Shown here: one piece after another, positions 24,381 through 33,570 of the stretch
Numbering within the stretch: the stretch's first letter is position 1
Layout: each line of letters begins with the position of its first letter
Assembly: GCA_029785615.1 (NCBI GenBank)
Contig: JAFLZH010000001.1
Coordinates: forward strand, 126,629 to 190,628
Direction of reading: 5' to 3'
Origin: Nitrososphaerota archaeon
GTDB taxonomy: Archaea; Thermoproteota; Nitrososphaeria; Nitrososphaerales; Gagatemarchaeaceae
DNA: 64,000 bases
Position numbers and translations under genes: made by a program
Notes under the pieces: generated by a model
Seen by the model: only the letters and a program-made list of their open reading frames with translations
What the model was told of the DNA's origin: nothing
The model's database searches: none

Positions 24381-24746
24381 TTACTTGTGGGCCCCTCTTC
24401 TGGGGGGAGTCGCCGAACCATCAGCGCCGAGGCTGCTCTGGTTCGTCTTGGTCTTGCCCCGACCCCGGATTGCCTTCTCGATGGCTCTGGCGAGGCCGAA
24501 GTCCCATGCCGTGACCCCTCCGGATGAATGGGTCTGCAGGGAAAGTGTGACAGCCGTGTATCTCACGTGGATGTCCGGATGGTGCTCCTGCTTCTCGGCA
24601 ACCCTCGCGACCTTGTTGACGAAGAGGATGCCGTCCATGAACTCCTCGAAGTCGTAGGCCTTGGTGATGAATCTCCCTTCCTTCTTCCAACCATCCAATC
24701 TCTTCAGTCTGGCGTCAACCTCAGCACGGCTCAGGAGCCTGGGCAT
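24381..24746 (-). CDS. phhB: Pterin-4a-carbinolamine dehydratase
   Basis: The 121-residue protein has the PCD fold with the diagnostic [20 protein letters not shown] and the downstream [18 protein letters not shown]. The family dehydrates 4a-hydroxytetrahydrobiopterin after aromatic amino acid hydroxylases or acts in molybdopterin-related chemistry. No hydroxylase is nearby. A 20-residue charged tail after AIEKAIRG is extra. TATA spacing favours the ATG at 24746 over the GTG at 24761. It ends a few bases before the thermosome TATA box on the same strand, so it is transcribed separately. Confidence 0.9.
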   Translation of the reverse strand: MPRLLSRAEVDARLKRLDGWKKEGRFITKAYDFEEFMDGILFVNKVARVAEKQEHHPDIHVRYTAVTLSLQTHSSGGVTAWDFGLARAIEKAIRGRGKTKTNQSSLGADGSATPPRRGAHK

Positions 24747-24844
24747 AGGCACGCTTGACACTGCCTTGGTCTTTAATTTAGCGAACCGGCAATGCGATTT
24801 GACAACGTGCGTTAATCTGGCCTTTCCCGGATGTTCACGAAATC

Positions 24845-25165
24845 TTGCAGGAGAAGAAGGTCCTCCAGAGCGCAGCGGAGTCTTTAGCCCGAGTCGCGGA
24901 GGCGAAGTCCGAGGTCGCGAGGAGGGCAGACGCGTCCGCCCTATGCCGAAATGTCGAAGGCCTCACCAAACCCAAGTCCCCTTCATCGACAATGAAGAAA
25001 GCCGGGATCGCGTTGATAGCGGCACCCGACCCTGTGACCGGCGTGGCGGGGGTGGCCCTACTCGCCACGTCATTCGCCATGAAGAGCAAAGAGCCAGCGA
25101 AGATCGGCGACATCGCCGAGGAGACAAGGAAGCTACTCCGCGAAATCCAGTCCTTTAGACTTTAA
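24845..25165 (+). CDS. Small protein with a central hydrophobic segment, unknown
   Basis: The 106-residue product from a leaderless TTG at 24845 has a charged, helical N-terminus (AAESLARVAEAKSEVARRAD). A hydrophobic hairpin-like segment near residues 50-78 (KKAGIALIAAPDPVTGVAGV, ALLATSFAM) is followed by a charged tail (EETRKLLREIQSF). A TATA-like GTTAATC (24811-24817) lies about 28 bases before the start. I do not recognise a family. The hydrophobic segment with a central PDPVTG could sit in the membrane as a re-entrant loop. Codon use matches neighbours. Confidence 0.6.
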   Translation: MQEKKVLQSAAESLARVAEAKSEVARRADASALCRNVEGLTKPKSPSSTMKKAGIALIAAPDPVTGVAGVALLATSFAMKSKEPAKIGDIAEETRKLLREIQSFRL

Positions 25166-25191
25166 GTAACCGAGGGCTCGCCGCATTCTAG

Positions 25192-25485
25192 ATGGAGCTG
25201 AAGCCGACGAAGGGGCTCGTGGTCAAGGTCAACGCCCGACGCGAGGCAATCTTCGGGGACGAGTCGGTAAACGTTCAGAAGGTCAACATAGACAACGGTG
25301 CCAGGGAGGGAGTCATGACGGGCAGAGCCCTCGTCGGGTTCTGCGAAGTCGAAATGAAGAAGCTCGACGGTCACAACCACTGGTACCCCATCGAGGACCT
25401 CGCAGGGGAGCATGGCGAGAAGATAGTGGAGGAAGAGATACCGATAGAGCTTGACGAAGGCGAGGGGTCCGAAGAAGAGTCCTAG
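25192..25485 (+). CDS. Small acidic protein, 97 residues, unknown
   Basis: The product begins MELKPTKGLVVKVNARREAI and ends in a strongly acidic tail (EEEIPIELDEGEGSEEES). The middle (VMTGRALVGFCEVEMKKLDG, HNHWYPIEDLAGEHG) looks like a small beta-rich domain. A TATA-like TTTAAGTAA (25159-25167) lies about 28 bases before the ATG, indicating a leaderless transcript. It overlaps the next gene by 35 bases and the two are probably co-expressed. No family recognised. Confidence 0.65.
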   Translation: MELKPTKGLVVKVNARREAIFGDESVNVQKVNIDNGAREGVMTGRALVGFCEVEMKKLDGHNHWYPIEDLAGEHGEKIVEEEIPIELDEGEGSEEES

Positions 25486-25822
25486 CGGCGTCGCCGCCTC
25501 CGAGCAGACGGAGCTGGTGTTCGTCGTCGACGTCTCCTCTTTCACCAAGAACGGTTTCATGGGCGCCACCGAATACCAGGGTGGCAGGGTGGAGTTGGAG
25601 TTCGACGACGAGGGCGAGGGTCTATTCCTCACCTCCGAGATGGCGACCCGCCTCCAGGTGGGGAAAGGCTCAAGGGTGACTCTCGCGCTCGAAGAAGGCC
25701 TGAACCAAGCGGTCGAGCTCACCGTGGCCGGGGTGGGCGGGCGGCCTAGAATATCCGACCCGAGAGTCTACTATGGCGTTGGGAGAGAGGGCGGGGCCGT
25801 CCTCCGGCTGAGGAAGACCTGA
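25451..25822 (+). CDS. Beta-rich conserved-looking protein, unknown
   Basis: The 123-residue frame starts at TTG 25451 within the acidic tail of the previous gene. The body alternates hydrophobic residues as in a beta barrel: TELVFVVDVSSFTKNGFMGA, GRVELEFDDEGEGLFLTSEM, RVTLALEEGLNQAVELTVAG. The clear coding character (third-base GC) and the operon-like overlap support a gene. Function and family are unknown. Confidence 0.65.
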   Translation: MTKARGPKKSPSGVAASEQTELVFVVDVSSFTKNGFMGATEYQGGRVELEFDDEGEGLFLTSEMATRLQVGKGSRVTLALEEGLNQAVELTVAGVGGRPRISDPRVYYGVGREGGAVLRLRKT

Positions 25823-25824
25823 TC

Positions 25825-26589
25825 CTACTTCAGCATCGGGTCGCCGTCAGAGTCGGGGAGGTCGTACCAGCGCGTCCTTTCCCCGACCCTGGCCCGCATC
25901 TTCCATCCGATGCTCTTCGGAGCCGCCTCCATCGTGGACATGAGCTTGCGAATCCTCGAGCAGACAATGTCGCTTTCCCCTCCGGCAAGCTCAGGCGCCT
26001 TGGCCATCACCGCCTCCAGTGTCTTCCAGAACGTCGTGTAAATCCCCCAATCCTTGGAGCTGAGCTCGGCTATCTCGTCCCCTCGGATGCCCTCCGGCCC
26101 CCCCGTCACGTCGAAGTCGCGGAACGCGACCACCAAATCCTTGTATTCCTTGTCTGTCTTCTCCACCACCTGCAGTTTCGTCATCAGAAGCTGCGTGATC
26201 GGCAGGGTGTAGGTGCCAGCCAAGATGTTCTCCTTGAAGTTGAACTTGTGGCACATGACGAATTCGTCGAGGAATAGGTCTACCCTCCTCTTGTTCGCCA
26301 TGTCATAGTAAATCAGCCTCTGCCCCATGTTCAGCTTGTTGAAGAGCTCCCTGGGCTTGTAACCTAGCGTTTCCATGATTTTCATTATCGCCCGAGAGTC
26401 TTCCCTCTTCCCCATGAGGTCGATGTCCTTGTTCTCCCTGGAGTAGCGCGGGTCGCTGGTGCTGGGGCAGAGCTTCTTGAAGGCGAGCCCTCCCAAGAGC
26501 CTGAGGCGGACCCCCTTGGCTTCGGCGGTCTCGATAATCTGCGCCGCCGCCTCCAGCCCGTCAGTCGGAAGCAAGACTACGCTCTCCAT
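25825..26589 (-). CDS. Nucleotidyltransferase-like protein
   Basis: The 254-residue protein starts with a region typical of nucleotidyltransferases of the AbiEii/MNT sort: GLEAAAQIIETAEAKGVRLR, LLGGLAFKK and RENKDIDLMGKREDSRAIMK, where the DxD-like IDL supplies metal ligands, and later RRVDLFLDEF as the third acidic strand. The C-terminal half is helical. A TATA-like CTTAAATC near 26615 supports the ATG at 26589. Possible roles are a tRNA/protein-modifying transferase or a toxin-like enzyme, but no antitoxin gene is next to it. The precise function is unknown. Confidence 0.65.
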   Translation of the reverse strand: MESVVLLPTDGLEAAAQIIETAEAKGVRLRLLGGLAFKKLCPSTSDPRYSRENKDIDLMGKREDSRAIMKIMETLGYKPRELFNKLNMGQRLIYYDMANKRRVDLFLDEFVMCHKFNFKENILAGTYTLPITQLLMTKLQVVEKTDKEYKDLVVAFRDFDVTGGPEGIRGDEIAELSSKDWGIYTTFWKTLEAVMAKAPELAGGESDIVCSRIRKLMSTMEAAPKSIGWKMRARVGERTRWYDLPDSDGDPMLK

Positions 26590-26749
26590 GCAAGCGGCGA
26601 AGCACGCGCTTTCTGATTTAAGATGTCTTTTACATCAACGTGTTGAACCCGAGTAGAAATGAGAAACCTGCGCAGGGGACGACGCCAGGAGTCCCCCAGA
26701 GCCGGCTTGGGCGGGTCGACCACGAAACCCGGACTCGTTCCCCTCTCAC

Positions 26750-27058
26750 TCAGTCCTTCCTCTTGCGGGCCCTTTCTAGGGTCCAGCGGGGCTTCTCCCA
26801 GAGCTCCTCGTACCCCGCGGCGTCCCTGACAAGGACCTTACCATCGTCGCAGTCCAGCAGCTCCACCGCAGGGACCTTGGCCCTGAACCTCGAATACTCG
26901 GGGTCGGTCATGACCGCTCTTCTCCCCTTCCCAATGGTGGCGTGCCAGTCTGCGCTCGTGCCGTCCAAGGAGAAGAGGACTGAAGTCGGACCCGCCTGGA
27001 AGTAGAACTTCGCATACCTCAGCCTCCTCGGTAGCCTGTGCTCCAGGACGATTTTCAT
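26750..27058 (-). CDS. Hypothetical basic protein, 102 residues
   Basis: The product begins MKIVLEHRLPRRLRYAKFYF and continues SVLFSLDGTSADWHATIGKG, with a basic C-terminus ending RARKRKD. A TATA-like CTTATT lies about 27 bases upstream of the ATG on the minus strand. It is divergent from nurA. Codon bias supports coding. No family is recognised. Confidence 0.6.
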   Translation of the reverse strand: MKIVLEHRLPRRLRYAKFYFQAGPTSVLFSLDGTSADWHATIGKGRRAVMTDPEYSRFRAKVPAVELLDCDDGKVLVRDAAGYEELWEKPRWTLERARKRKD

Positions 27059-27178
27059 CGGTCAGAGCGAAGCCTCTTTCCCAATAAGGGTTGCCTCATC
27101 ACTTTCGTCGAGCACCCTCAGGCTCTCCCCTGCCTCATTCCAAAGTTTAAACTCCTGACAGCCCGCTCGCGGGGCGTA

Positions 27179-29002
27179 TTGTCTGAGGTCGACGCTTCGG
27201 GGGTCGAGTCGAGGACCATCGCGGAGGTTCAGGCGTCCACTCGCTTCCTTCTGAAATCGTTCAAAGCCAAGATGGCAGCGCTCAAGGACTGTGGCCCAGA
27301 AATCATGGCGCTGCTCAGGTTCGGGGTCGACCTCAATGCCGCCGCCTCGACCGCCGAGCGCTTTTTCGGCACGGACTCGATCGGGTACCTGGCCATCGAC
27401 GGCACCAACTCGGTCGACCAGCAGCTCGATCTCATCGTGTTCTACGTGGGCGCTTTCGCCTACTCCGGGACGGTGACCTTCCGCGAAGGGGGGGTCGAGG
27501 TGGGCGCCCCGCACGCCGCGGACGACGGACTCTCTGCCTCAGCGGCGATCCCTTTGTCCGAGGAGGACGCCGCACAGGTCTTCGGCCAGAAGCGCGAGTC
27601 GGGGGTGGAGGTCGACCAGGAGCGTCTGCCGAACGCATTGATGCATGTGGCCGAGTACTACCTGGCCTACAGGGGGGTCTCAGGCGACTCCACCATGAAA
27701 ATCGTCCTCCTGGACAGGACCTTGGCGGGGGACGTCGCCCACCTGGTCTGGAGCACCAGGGATTTCATAAGGGACCGGCAGTGCGTCCTCGAGGGGATCG
27801 ACACGCCCTCCGGCAGGGTCACCGCGCTCGACCTCGAGCTGGCGAGGATGCTCCTCCCCAACCTGGAGCTTGCCACCCCCGCGCCGAGGAGCCAGCTGCT
27901 GAAGTTCGCCGCAGTTCTCGCGCTCTTCAGCGGCGAGTCGCTGACAGCGGCCGAACTTGTGGACCGTCTGGGCGCGGACCCCAAGTGGACCGACAGGCTG
28001 AACGACGACCTCATAGAGCTTGACAAGCGATTCGGTGGCTTCGAGCAGACATCTCCTGGCTTCAGGCTCAAGCCGGGGACCTCCGCATACTGGGAGCGAG
28101 TCCTCGGGGCCACCCTCGCGGTCGCCAAGCACGTGTTCGCCCCTGAAGAAGGGCACCCGCTCCGGGTGAAGAAGGGGGTCTCCGAGCGCTGGGTCACCGC
28201 GGACGACCTCGATTTCATGGTCCTCGTCCTGATAAGGGCCCTAACTCGAAAGGCCTGGTCCGATGGCATCCTCCCGCTTGGCTTCATAAAAGATACCAAC
28301 GCATTCGAGCTGGTCAAAGCGGTCGTCCCCATCCTGGGCCAGGCCGGGCTGATCAAGTCGGCCGGGAGGTTCCCCAACTTCAACAGCGACAAGATGCTCC
28401 TCCAGACGAACAGCGTGGTCAACGCCGCAGACATACCTACCCCATGGTACACCCCTGAAATCGACGCTGCCTTCAGGACCGTGGCCCCACTGGACGGCCA
28501 TGACCTGGCGGCGGCAGGGGTCCGCGTCAACGGGGCCTTCGAGAACGTCATCTACCAGGAGAGGGTCTACCTGAAGTCCTACATCCAGCTGTGGAGCAGC
28601 GGGTCCACCCCCAGCGTGAGGAGCCACGTCTTCACCTACGACAGGCCAGTCTACCCTGGATACGACCACTGGGACGAGGTCACCCTCTTCAACAAGGACG
28701 GTCCGGCAGAGGTCAAGATACACCCCGTGCTGCATTTCCTGAGGGGCTCAGGTCTCACCAACATGGTGATGGCCATGCTGACGGAGATGGGGAAGGAGGT
28801 CATCCCCGAGGCCCTGGGGCACAACTACCCTCTCTTCCTCGCCGACAAGAAAGCAAAGTCAATCCTCGAAGAGACCCGCCAGGCCTATCTCGGCGCGGTG
28901 GCCATAGAGATGGCGAAGTCAGACCTCGACCAGCAGGTGCTCTTCTCCCGCAGGTTCAGAGACTACCGCAGCCAAATAGAGGGACGCAGGAGGGGGGGCT
29001 AA
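27179..29002 (+). CDS. nurA: NurA-domain nuclease, unusually long
   Basis: The 607-residue protein has a NurA-type nuclease core. The first acidic motif is GYLAIDGTNSVDQQLDLIVF, followed by FAYSG; the second is MKIVLLDRTLAGDVAHL, and further acidic strands follow. Typical NurA proteins have about 350-450 residues; this one has additional helical sections near residues 230-370. NurA works with the HerA translocase in DNA end resection. The start TTG lies about 28 bases after AGTTTAAACT; the 47 codons upstream are not supported. HerA follows after two bases, so the pair is an operon. Confidence 0.8.
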   Translation: MSEVDASGVESRTIAEVQASTRFLLKSFKAKMAALKDCGPEIMALLRFGVDLNAAASTAERFFGTDSIGYLAIDGTNSVDQQLDLIVFYVGAFAYSGTVTFREGGVEVGAPHAADDGLSASAAIPLSEEDAAQVFGQKRESGVEVDQERLPNALMHVAEYYLAYRGVSGDSTMKIVLLDRTLAGDVAHLVWSTRDFIRDRQCVLEGIDTPSGRVTALDLELARMLLPNLELATPAPRSQLLKFAAVLALFSGESLTAAELVDRLGADPKWTDRLNDDLIELDKRFGGFEQTSPGFRLKPGTSAYWERVLGATLAVAKHVFAPEEGHPLRVKKGVSERWVTADDLDFMVLVLIRALTRKAWSDGILPLGFIKDTNAFELVKAVVPILGQAGLIKSAGRFPNFNSDKMLLQTNSVVNAADIPTPWYTPEIDAAFRTVAPLDGHDLAAAGVRVNGAFENVIYQERVYLKSYIQLWSSGSTPSVRSHVFTYDRPVYPGYDHWDEVTLFNKDGPAEVKIHPVLHFLRGSGLTNMVMAMLTEMGKEVIPEALGHNYPLFLADKKAKSILEETRQAYLGAVAIEMAKSDLDQQVLFSRRFRDYRSQIEGRRRGG

Positions 29003-29004
29003 CG

Positions 29005-30804
29005 ATGCAGCTCTTCGACGACATCGACGGCGAATTCAAGGCCCGGCTCCGGGAGATAGCGACCACCACCCGCTCCACGGTCGACAACTCGACCGTCACC
29101 TTCCGCACCGCGAGGATTGACTGCGAGTACACGCCCAAGGTGATCAAGCGCCTCGCCATGGGGCAGCTTGTCGCCATCCCCAACGTGCAGGCGCTGGGGG
29201 CGAACAGCTGCTACTCGCTCTACGAGATCGCCGACGTCTACCCCATGCACTACTCGATGCTCACCCTCGACCGATCGCAGCCAGCGGCCATCAGGACGGA
29301 GTTCATGGACCTGATCCAAAAGGAATGGGAGAAGGGCTCGAAGAGCACCTGGATAGAGATAGTCGCTGCTCCCTTGAGCTACGTGATGAAGACCGACGAC
29401 CATGGGGCGGCCTTCGAGCGCATGGCCATGGCGCCCCTGACGGGCAGCCAGGTCAGGCTCCTCAGCAGGGAGGCAATAGAACAGCTCATCTGCTTCAAGC
29501 CGCCCGGAGGCGAAACAGAGGACTACTCACTGGGAAGGCTACACGGCTTCACCGACGGGTCCATCCCATTCTCGGTCAACCTGGAGCAGCTGATACACTA
29601 CATGAGCGGAACGTTCGCTTTCACCGGGAGCGGCAAGTCCAACCTCACGGCGACCGTCATTCGGAAAGCCCTGAAAGCAATCCCCGACCTCAAGGTCGTG
29701 ATCTTCGACGTGTCGGCCGAGTATGGCATCCACATCATAGACGTCCTGAACCAGCTTCCCAGCCGCGTCCTTTTCACCGACTCGTTCAAGGACCCCAAAC
29801 ATCCGGAGGGGGAATACTTCAGGCGCCACGCCACCCCCGAGGCCCTCGCCGGGAGGGAGACCGACTTCTACGCCAAAATCTCAGAGCTTTTCGCCGCTGG
29901 GAAGGTCGAGTTTCTCCAGACCCACATCGCCGGTGAGGACGACGTCGCAAAGTTCAGCACCTACGAGGGCCTGATAGACGTCCTCTCCTCCCTGCTGGCC
30001 GACAAGTACGGCGCAATACAGCAAAAGATCCTCATCCCGCAGGTCATAGACACTATCAAGCAGTTCCTGAAGGACAGGAATCTGGACATCGAGACCAGGT
30101 TCGACTCGAGGACCTCGGACCTGCTCGCGAAGGTGCAGCCCCTCCTCGCGGACCTGGATAACCGGAGTTCACTGAAGAAGACCTTCGACAGCCTCGGCAC
30201 GGTCGTCAAGATGACAGGTGACGAGGAGGAAGAGACGGGCTACACCTGGAACCGGATGGCGGACGAGATACTCTCCACAGACAAGGACTCGCCGAGGGTA
30301 TTCGTCATCAACCTCCCCGAGGCCGAAGACGCCAGGCTCGAAACAGCCAACGTCATCAACGAGGTCTTCAGGAAGCGCAAGAGGAGCTTCACCCTATCAC
30401 CAAGGGTTCTCTTCATCGTCGACGAAGCCCAGGAGTTCATACCCCAGAACACGAGGAAGGAGGACGGGACGGACCAGTCAAGCAGGGCCCTGGAGAGGCT
30501 GCTCAGGCACGGGAGGAAGTACCATCTCAACTGCTGGGTGAGCACCCAGAGGGTAGCCCACCTGAACACGAACGCCCTGCAGCAGCTCCACAGCTACTTC
30601 GTCTCCACGATGCCCAGGCCCTACGACAGGCAGCTGATCTCCGACACATTCGCCATAGACGACGCCTTCATGGAGCGGACCCTCGCCTTCCAGAACGGGG
30701 ACTGGCTCCTGACCAGCTTCAAGGCTACGGCCACTCAGAACGTCCCCGTCTTCTTCCACGCGGAGAACAACGAGGAAATCCTGGACCAGTACCTGAAGAA
30801 GTGA
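29005..30804 (+). CDS. herA: HerA-family DNA translocase
   Basis: The 599-residue ATPase belongs to the HerA/FtsK superfamily. An N-terminal barrel (VTFRTARIDCEYTPKVIKRL, AMGQLVAIPNVQ) is followed by the P-loop region GTFAFTGSGKSNLTATVIRK, the HerA motif VVIFDVSAEYGIHI, Walker B RVLFIVDEAQEFIP, and the arginine-rich LERLLRHGRKYHLNCWVSTQR. The first Gly of the Walker A motif is replaced by Ala (AFTGSGKS). HerA forms a hexameric ring that moves DNA ends to NurA. The ATG has a strong purine-rich GGAGGGGG ribosome-binding site. A longer frame starting inside nurA is a shadow. Confidence 0.88.
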   Translation: MQLFDDIDGEFKARLREIATTTRSTVDNSTVTFRTARIDCEYTPKVIKRLAMGQLVAIPNVQALGANSCYSLYEIADVYPMHYSMLTLDRSQPAAIRTEFMDLIQKEWEKGSKSTWIEIVAAPLSYVMKTDDHGAAFERMAMAPLTGSQVRLLSREAIEQLICFKPPGGETEDYSLGRLHGFTDGSIPFSVNLEQLIHYMSGTFAFTGSGKSNLTATVIRKALKAIPDLKVVIFDVSAEYGIHIIDVLNQLPSRVLFTDSFKDPKHPEGEYFRRHATPEALAGRETDFYAKISELFAAGKVEFLQTHIAGEDDVAKFSTYEGLIDVLSSLLADKYGAIQQKILIPQVIDTIKQFLKDRNLDIETRFDSRTSDLLAKVQPLLADLDNRSSLKKTFDSLGTVVKMTGDEEEETGYTWNRMADEILSTDKDSPRVFVINLPEAEDARLETANVINEVFRKRKRSFTLSPRVLFIVDEAQEFIPQNTRKEDGTDQSSRALERLLRHGRKYHLNCWVSTQRVAHLNTNALQQLHSYFVSTMPRPYDRQLISDTFAIDDAFMERTLAFQNGDWLLTSFKATATQNVPVFFHAENNEEILDQYLKK

Positions 30805-30826
30805 AGGCCCGCCCGGCGGCCGGCTG

Positions 30827-32338
30827 TCAGTCAATGCCGGCGGCCGGCCCCGCCTTGTACTCAGCCTTCTGCTTCTTCGTCATGTAGGCCGGGACGGCTG
30901 CGAACAGGCTGATGAATCCCATGATGAGGAAAAGACCGTGCAGAGACCCGACGAACCGCTCCAGGATCGCGCAGGGTCCGATCGTGGGGCAGATGGACGA
31001 AGCGGTGCCCGCGAATATCTCCTGGAGCACCGTGGTGGGTACGCTGGCCGCCATCACAGCGAAGGCTAGCCCCAGGCTAAGCAGGAACCCTGCGTTCACG
31101 ATGGTCGAGTTCATCCCCGAGGCTATCCCCCTCCTCGGCGCAGGGGTCGCGTTCATTATCGAGGCCACGTTCGGCGCGACGAACAAGCCGCCGCCTGCGC
31201 CGGCGAGGACCATTGGCACTAGCAGCTCAAGGTAGTCCGACGAGGTGCCGAGCGGGAAAATCCCGAACCAGAACAGCGCCAGCGAGGTTACGAGCAGGCC
31301 TGCGGTGGCCAACCCCCTGGACCCGACCTTGTCAGAGAGGTAGCCGCTCAGGGGTCCGAACGTCACGAAAGCGACTGAGAATGGGATGAGCCAGAGCCCG
31401 GCCGTGAATGCGTCCAGGAGCAGCACCCCTTGGAAGTAGAAGACCAGGACGAGGGAAACGCCCCCCCTTGCGATGGATGCGAGCAGGTTGCTCGCCATCC
31501 CGGTGGCGAAGGCTTTGATCCGGAACAGAGACAGGTCCATCAGGGGATACTTCACCCTCGTTTCGACGAACACGAAGCTCCCCACCATGGCGACGCCTAT
31601 GGCCATAACGCCAAGGTAGAGGGGCGCCCAGCCAATCAGGGCTCCGAGCATCAGCCCCACCAGGAAGATCGTCAGGCCTCCTGAAAACAGCACGTTCCCC
31701 AAAGAATCAAGCTTCTCGCCCCGGCGCGGCTCGGAGAGCTCCTTGAGCTTGAAGTACGCCCAGACCGTCGCGAAGGTCCCGAAGGGGATGTTGATCCAGA
31801 ATATCGACCTCCAGCCGAGGAACGAGCCAGCGAGAATCCCACCAAGCGCCAGTCCCAGTACCGAGCCCACGGTTCCAGCTACCTGGTTCAGCCCGAGGGC
31901 CCTACCCCTCTCGGTTGCTGGGAACGCGTCGGTGAGCAGCGCGGCGGCGTTTGAGAATATCAGCGCCCCGCCCGCCCCCTGCACGAGCCTGAACGCCACC
32001 AGGGACAGCCCGTTGGGAGCGATGCTGCAAAGGGCGGACCCTATGGTGAATAGGGCGAAACCGAGGATGTAGAGCTTCACCCTCCCGAAGATGTCTGAGA
32101 GCCTGCCGAACGTCATGAGGAGGGACGCCGTCACCAAGACGTAGCCCATTATGATCCAGACCGCCTCGAAGGGGCTCGCGTGGAGGTCGTGGGTTATCGT
32201 GGGGAGGGCTATGAGGACTATGTTGGAGTCCAGGATGGCCATGAACGCGCCTATGGTGGTGTTGATGAGTACGACGTACTTGTACGGAATGGCCAATTTC
32301 AGCGCCTTCCATACGAGGTTCGGATAAGGTTGTCCCAT
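30827..32338 (-). CDS. MFS transporter, DHA2-like multidrug efflux type
   Basis: The 503-residue protein has about fourteen hydrophobic helices. Diagnostic motifs are LDSNIVLIALPTITHDLHAS at the first helix and the MFS loop motif GRLSDIFGRVKLYILGFALF, with the central PRRGEKLDSLGNVLFSGGLT linker. DHA2 transporters export drugs and other hydrophobic compounds using proton flow. It has a basic cytosolic C-terminus. A second, different MFS exporter is at 41.6 kb. The substrate is unknown. Confidence 0.9.
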   Translation of the reverse strand: MGQPYPNLVWKALKLAIPYKYVVLINTTIGAFMAILDSNIVLIALPTITHDLHASPFEAVWIIMGYVLVTASLLMTFGRLSDIFGRVKLYILGFALFTIGSALCSIAPNGLSLVAFRLVQGAGGALIFSNAAALLTDAFPATERGRALGLNQVAGTVGSVLGLALGGILAGSFLGWRSIFWINIPFGTFATVWAYFKLKELSEPRRGEKLDSLGNVLFSGGLTIFLVGLMLGALIGWAPLYLGVMAIGVAMVGSFVFVETRVKYPLMDLSLFRIKAFATGMASNLLASIARGGVSLVLVFYFQGVLLLDAFTAGLWLIPFSVAFVTFGPLSGYLSDKVGSRGLATAGLLVTSLALFWFGIFPLGTSSDYLELLVPMVLAGAGGGLFVAPNVASIMNATPAPRRGIASGMNSTIVNAGFLLSLGLAFAVMAASVPTTVLQEIFAGTASSICPTIGPCAILERFVGSLHGLFLIMGFISLFAAVPAYMTKKQKAEYKAGPAAGID

Positions 32339-32597
32339 GCGTTGCGGGTGGTGATCGCCAAGACGACGGGCCCTGGAAGGAAGGGCCGACGGAAAACCAA
32401 GTCACACAGGGCGAGACCACCTGGCCCGGTGCGGTTACCTCTCGTTGACCGCCGTCGTTGGCCTCCATGCGGTAGAAAATCGAAGCGGCCGAAGTGCGCT
32501 GATGCCGTCATCCGATGGAACCATATCGCCCGAGGGGGTCATGCGCCTCGGTCAAGGTACCTCAATCAGGGCTTCCGGGGGAGCAGACGGCGGCCCA

Positions 32598-33038
32598 TCA
32601 CTTCCAACCGACCATGACCCGATGCTCCACCCTCATGCACTTGTCCATCACATAGTCGACCCTCGCGTCCAAAAGGATCTTCTTCGCCTCCTCGTTCTCC
32701 AGGCCAAGCTGTCCCCAGAAGACGAAGGGTCGCCCGGTGCTCCTCTTCATCTCCGCGACCTGCTTTGCGACCTCGGGAAACTCCTCGGCTGGCCTGAACA
32801 CGTCCACCACCTCCACCTTCGCGGCCAGTTCCATGGGGATGTCGGCGAGGGCACGATACGCCTTGTTTCCGTTCACCACGTCGGCGGTGGGGTTGACGGG
32901 GATGATGGTGTAGCCCTGGGCCTGAAGGTACGCCGGCACCGTGAACGCCTCCTTCTCAGGGTTCTTCGAGGCGCCTACCACGGCTATCGTCTTGTACTGT
33001 TTCATGACATCGACAGGATTGACCGTGAACTTCTCCAT
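32598..33038 (-). CDS. CoA-binding domain protein (YccU-like)
   Basis: The 146-residue protein is a single Rossmann-like CoA-binding domain. It has KTIAVVGASKNPEKEAFTVP, AYLQAQGYTIIPVNPTADVV, KVEVVDVFRPAEEFPEVAKQ and FWGQLGLENEEAKKI. It resembles the CoA-binding domain of the acdA product at 39.1 kb but stands alone. Members of this family bind CoA and have an uncertain role. A TATA-like GTATTAAC lies about 27 bases before the ATG. Confidence 0.9.
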   Translation of the reverse strand: MEKFTVNPVDVMKQYKTIAVVGASKNPEKEAFTVPAYLQAQGYTIIPVNPTADVVNGNKAYRALADIPMELAAKVEVVDVFRPAEEFPEVAKQVAEMKRSTGRPFVFWGQLGLENEEAKKILLDARVDYVMDKCMRVEHRVMVGWK

Positions 33039-33186
33039 GGTGAAAGCGCGCCCTCTCCAGTTAATACGGCTGTCGGGATATCCCCTTCCGTTTCCACGAA
33101 ACCCGAGCCATGGATGACATGGTGGACATCTGACGCCTCAAGCAAGACGCAGCGCAGCCGCCCCGGGCGGCCAGTCGAAACCCTTC

Positions 33187-33570
33187 TCACTTCGGGACGA
33201 CGAACTCTCTGCTGTTGGGCTCCTTGCCTGCCCAGCGCTTCGACCAGGATGCAAGCTCGCAGAGTATCTTGTAGATCTCGTGCCCCTTCACCGTGAGCGA
33301 GTATTCGATTCTCGGCTTCTCCTCTGCATAGACCTTCCTCTGGACCACGCCGAACTTCTCGAGCTGCGAGAGGCGCTCGGCCAGGGAGGTGGCGCTAATC
33401 CCGACGATGTGCCGCTTGAGTTCGTTGAACCTCGTGGGTTCGATCTGCCCCAGCATGTGGATGGTCGGCAGGGTCCATGTTCTCGTGATCTCGTTCCAGG
33501 TCTGATGCACGACCGCGCACGAATCAAGCACCCTCCGGTCAAGCTGCTCCGACCTGGTAAGGCTGGCCAT
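33187..33570 (-). CDS. HxlR-family winged-helix regulator
   Basis: The 127-residue protein fits the HxlR family. An N-terminal Cys is followed by TWNEITRTWTLPTIHMLGQI, EPTRFNELKRHIVGISATSL, AERLSQLEKFGVVQRKVY and EEKPRIEYSLTVKGHEIYKI, the winged helix and wing. HxlR proteins often sense redox or reactive compounds. A TTTAAAG TATA element lies about 28 bases upstream of the ATG. The gene lies between a CoA-binding protein gene on the same strand and a divergent protease gene, which is a candidate target. Confidence 0.92.
   Translation of the reverse strand: MASLTRSEQLDRRVLDSCAVVHQTWNEITRTWTLPTIHMLGQIEPTRFNELKRHIVGISATSLAERLSQLEKFGVVQRKVYAEEKPRIEYSLTVKGHEIYKILCELASWSKRWAGKEPNSREFVVPK

Noticed and set aside
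28591-29004. Extended N-terminus of HerA beginning inside nurA
   Set aside because: It is an out-of-frame reading of nurA; the ATG at 29005 has a strong ribosome-binding site and begins the HerA N-terminal domain.
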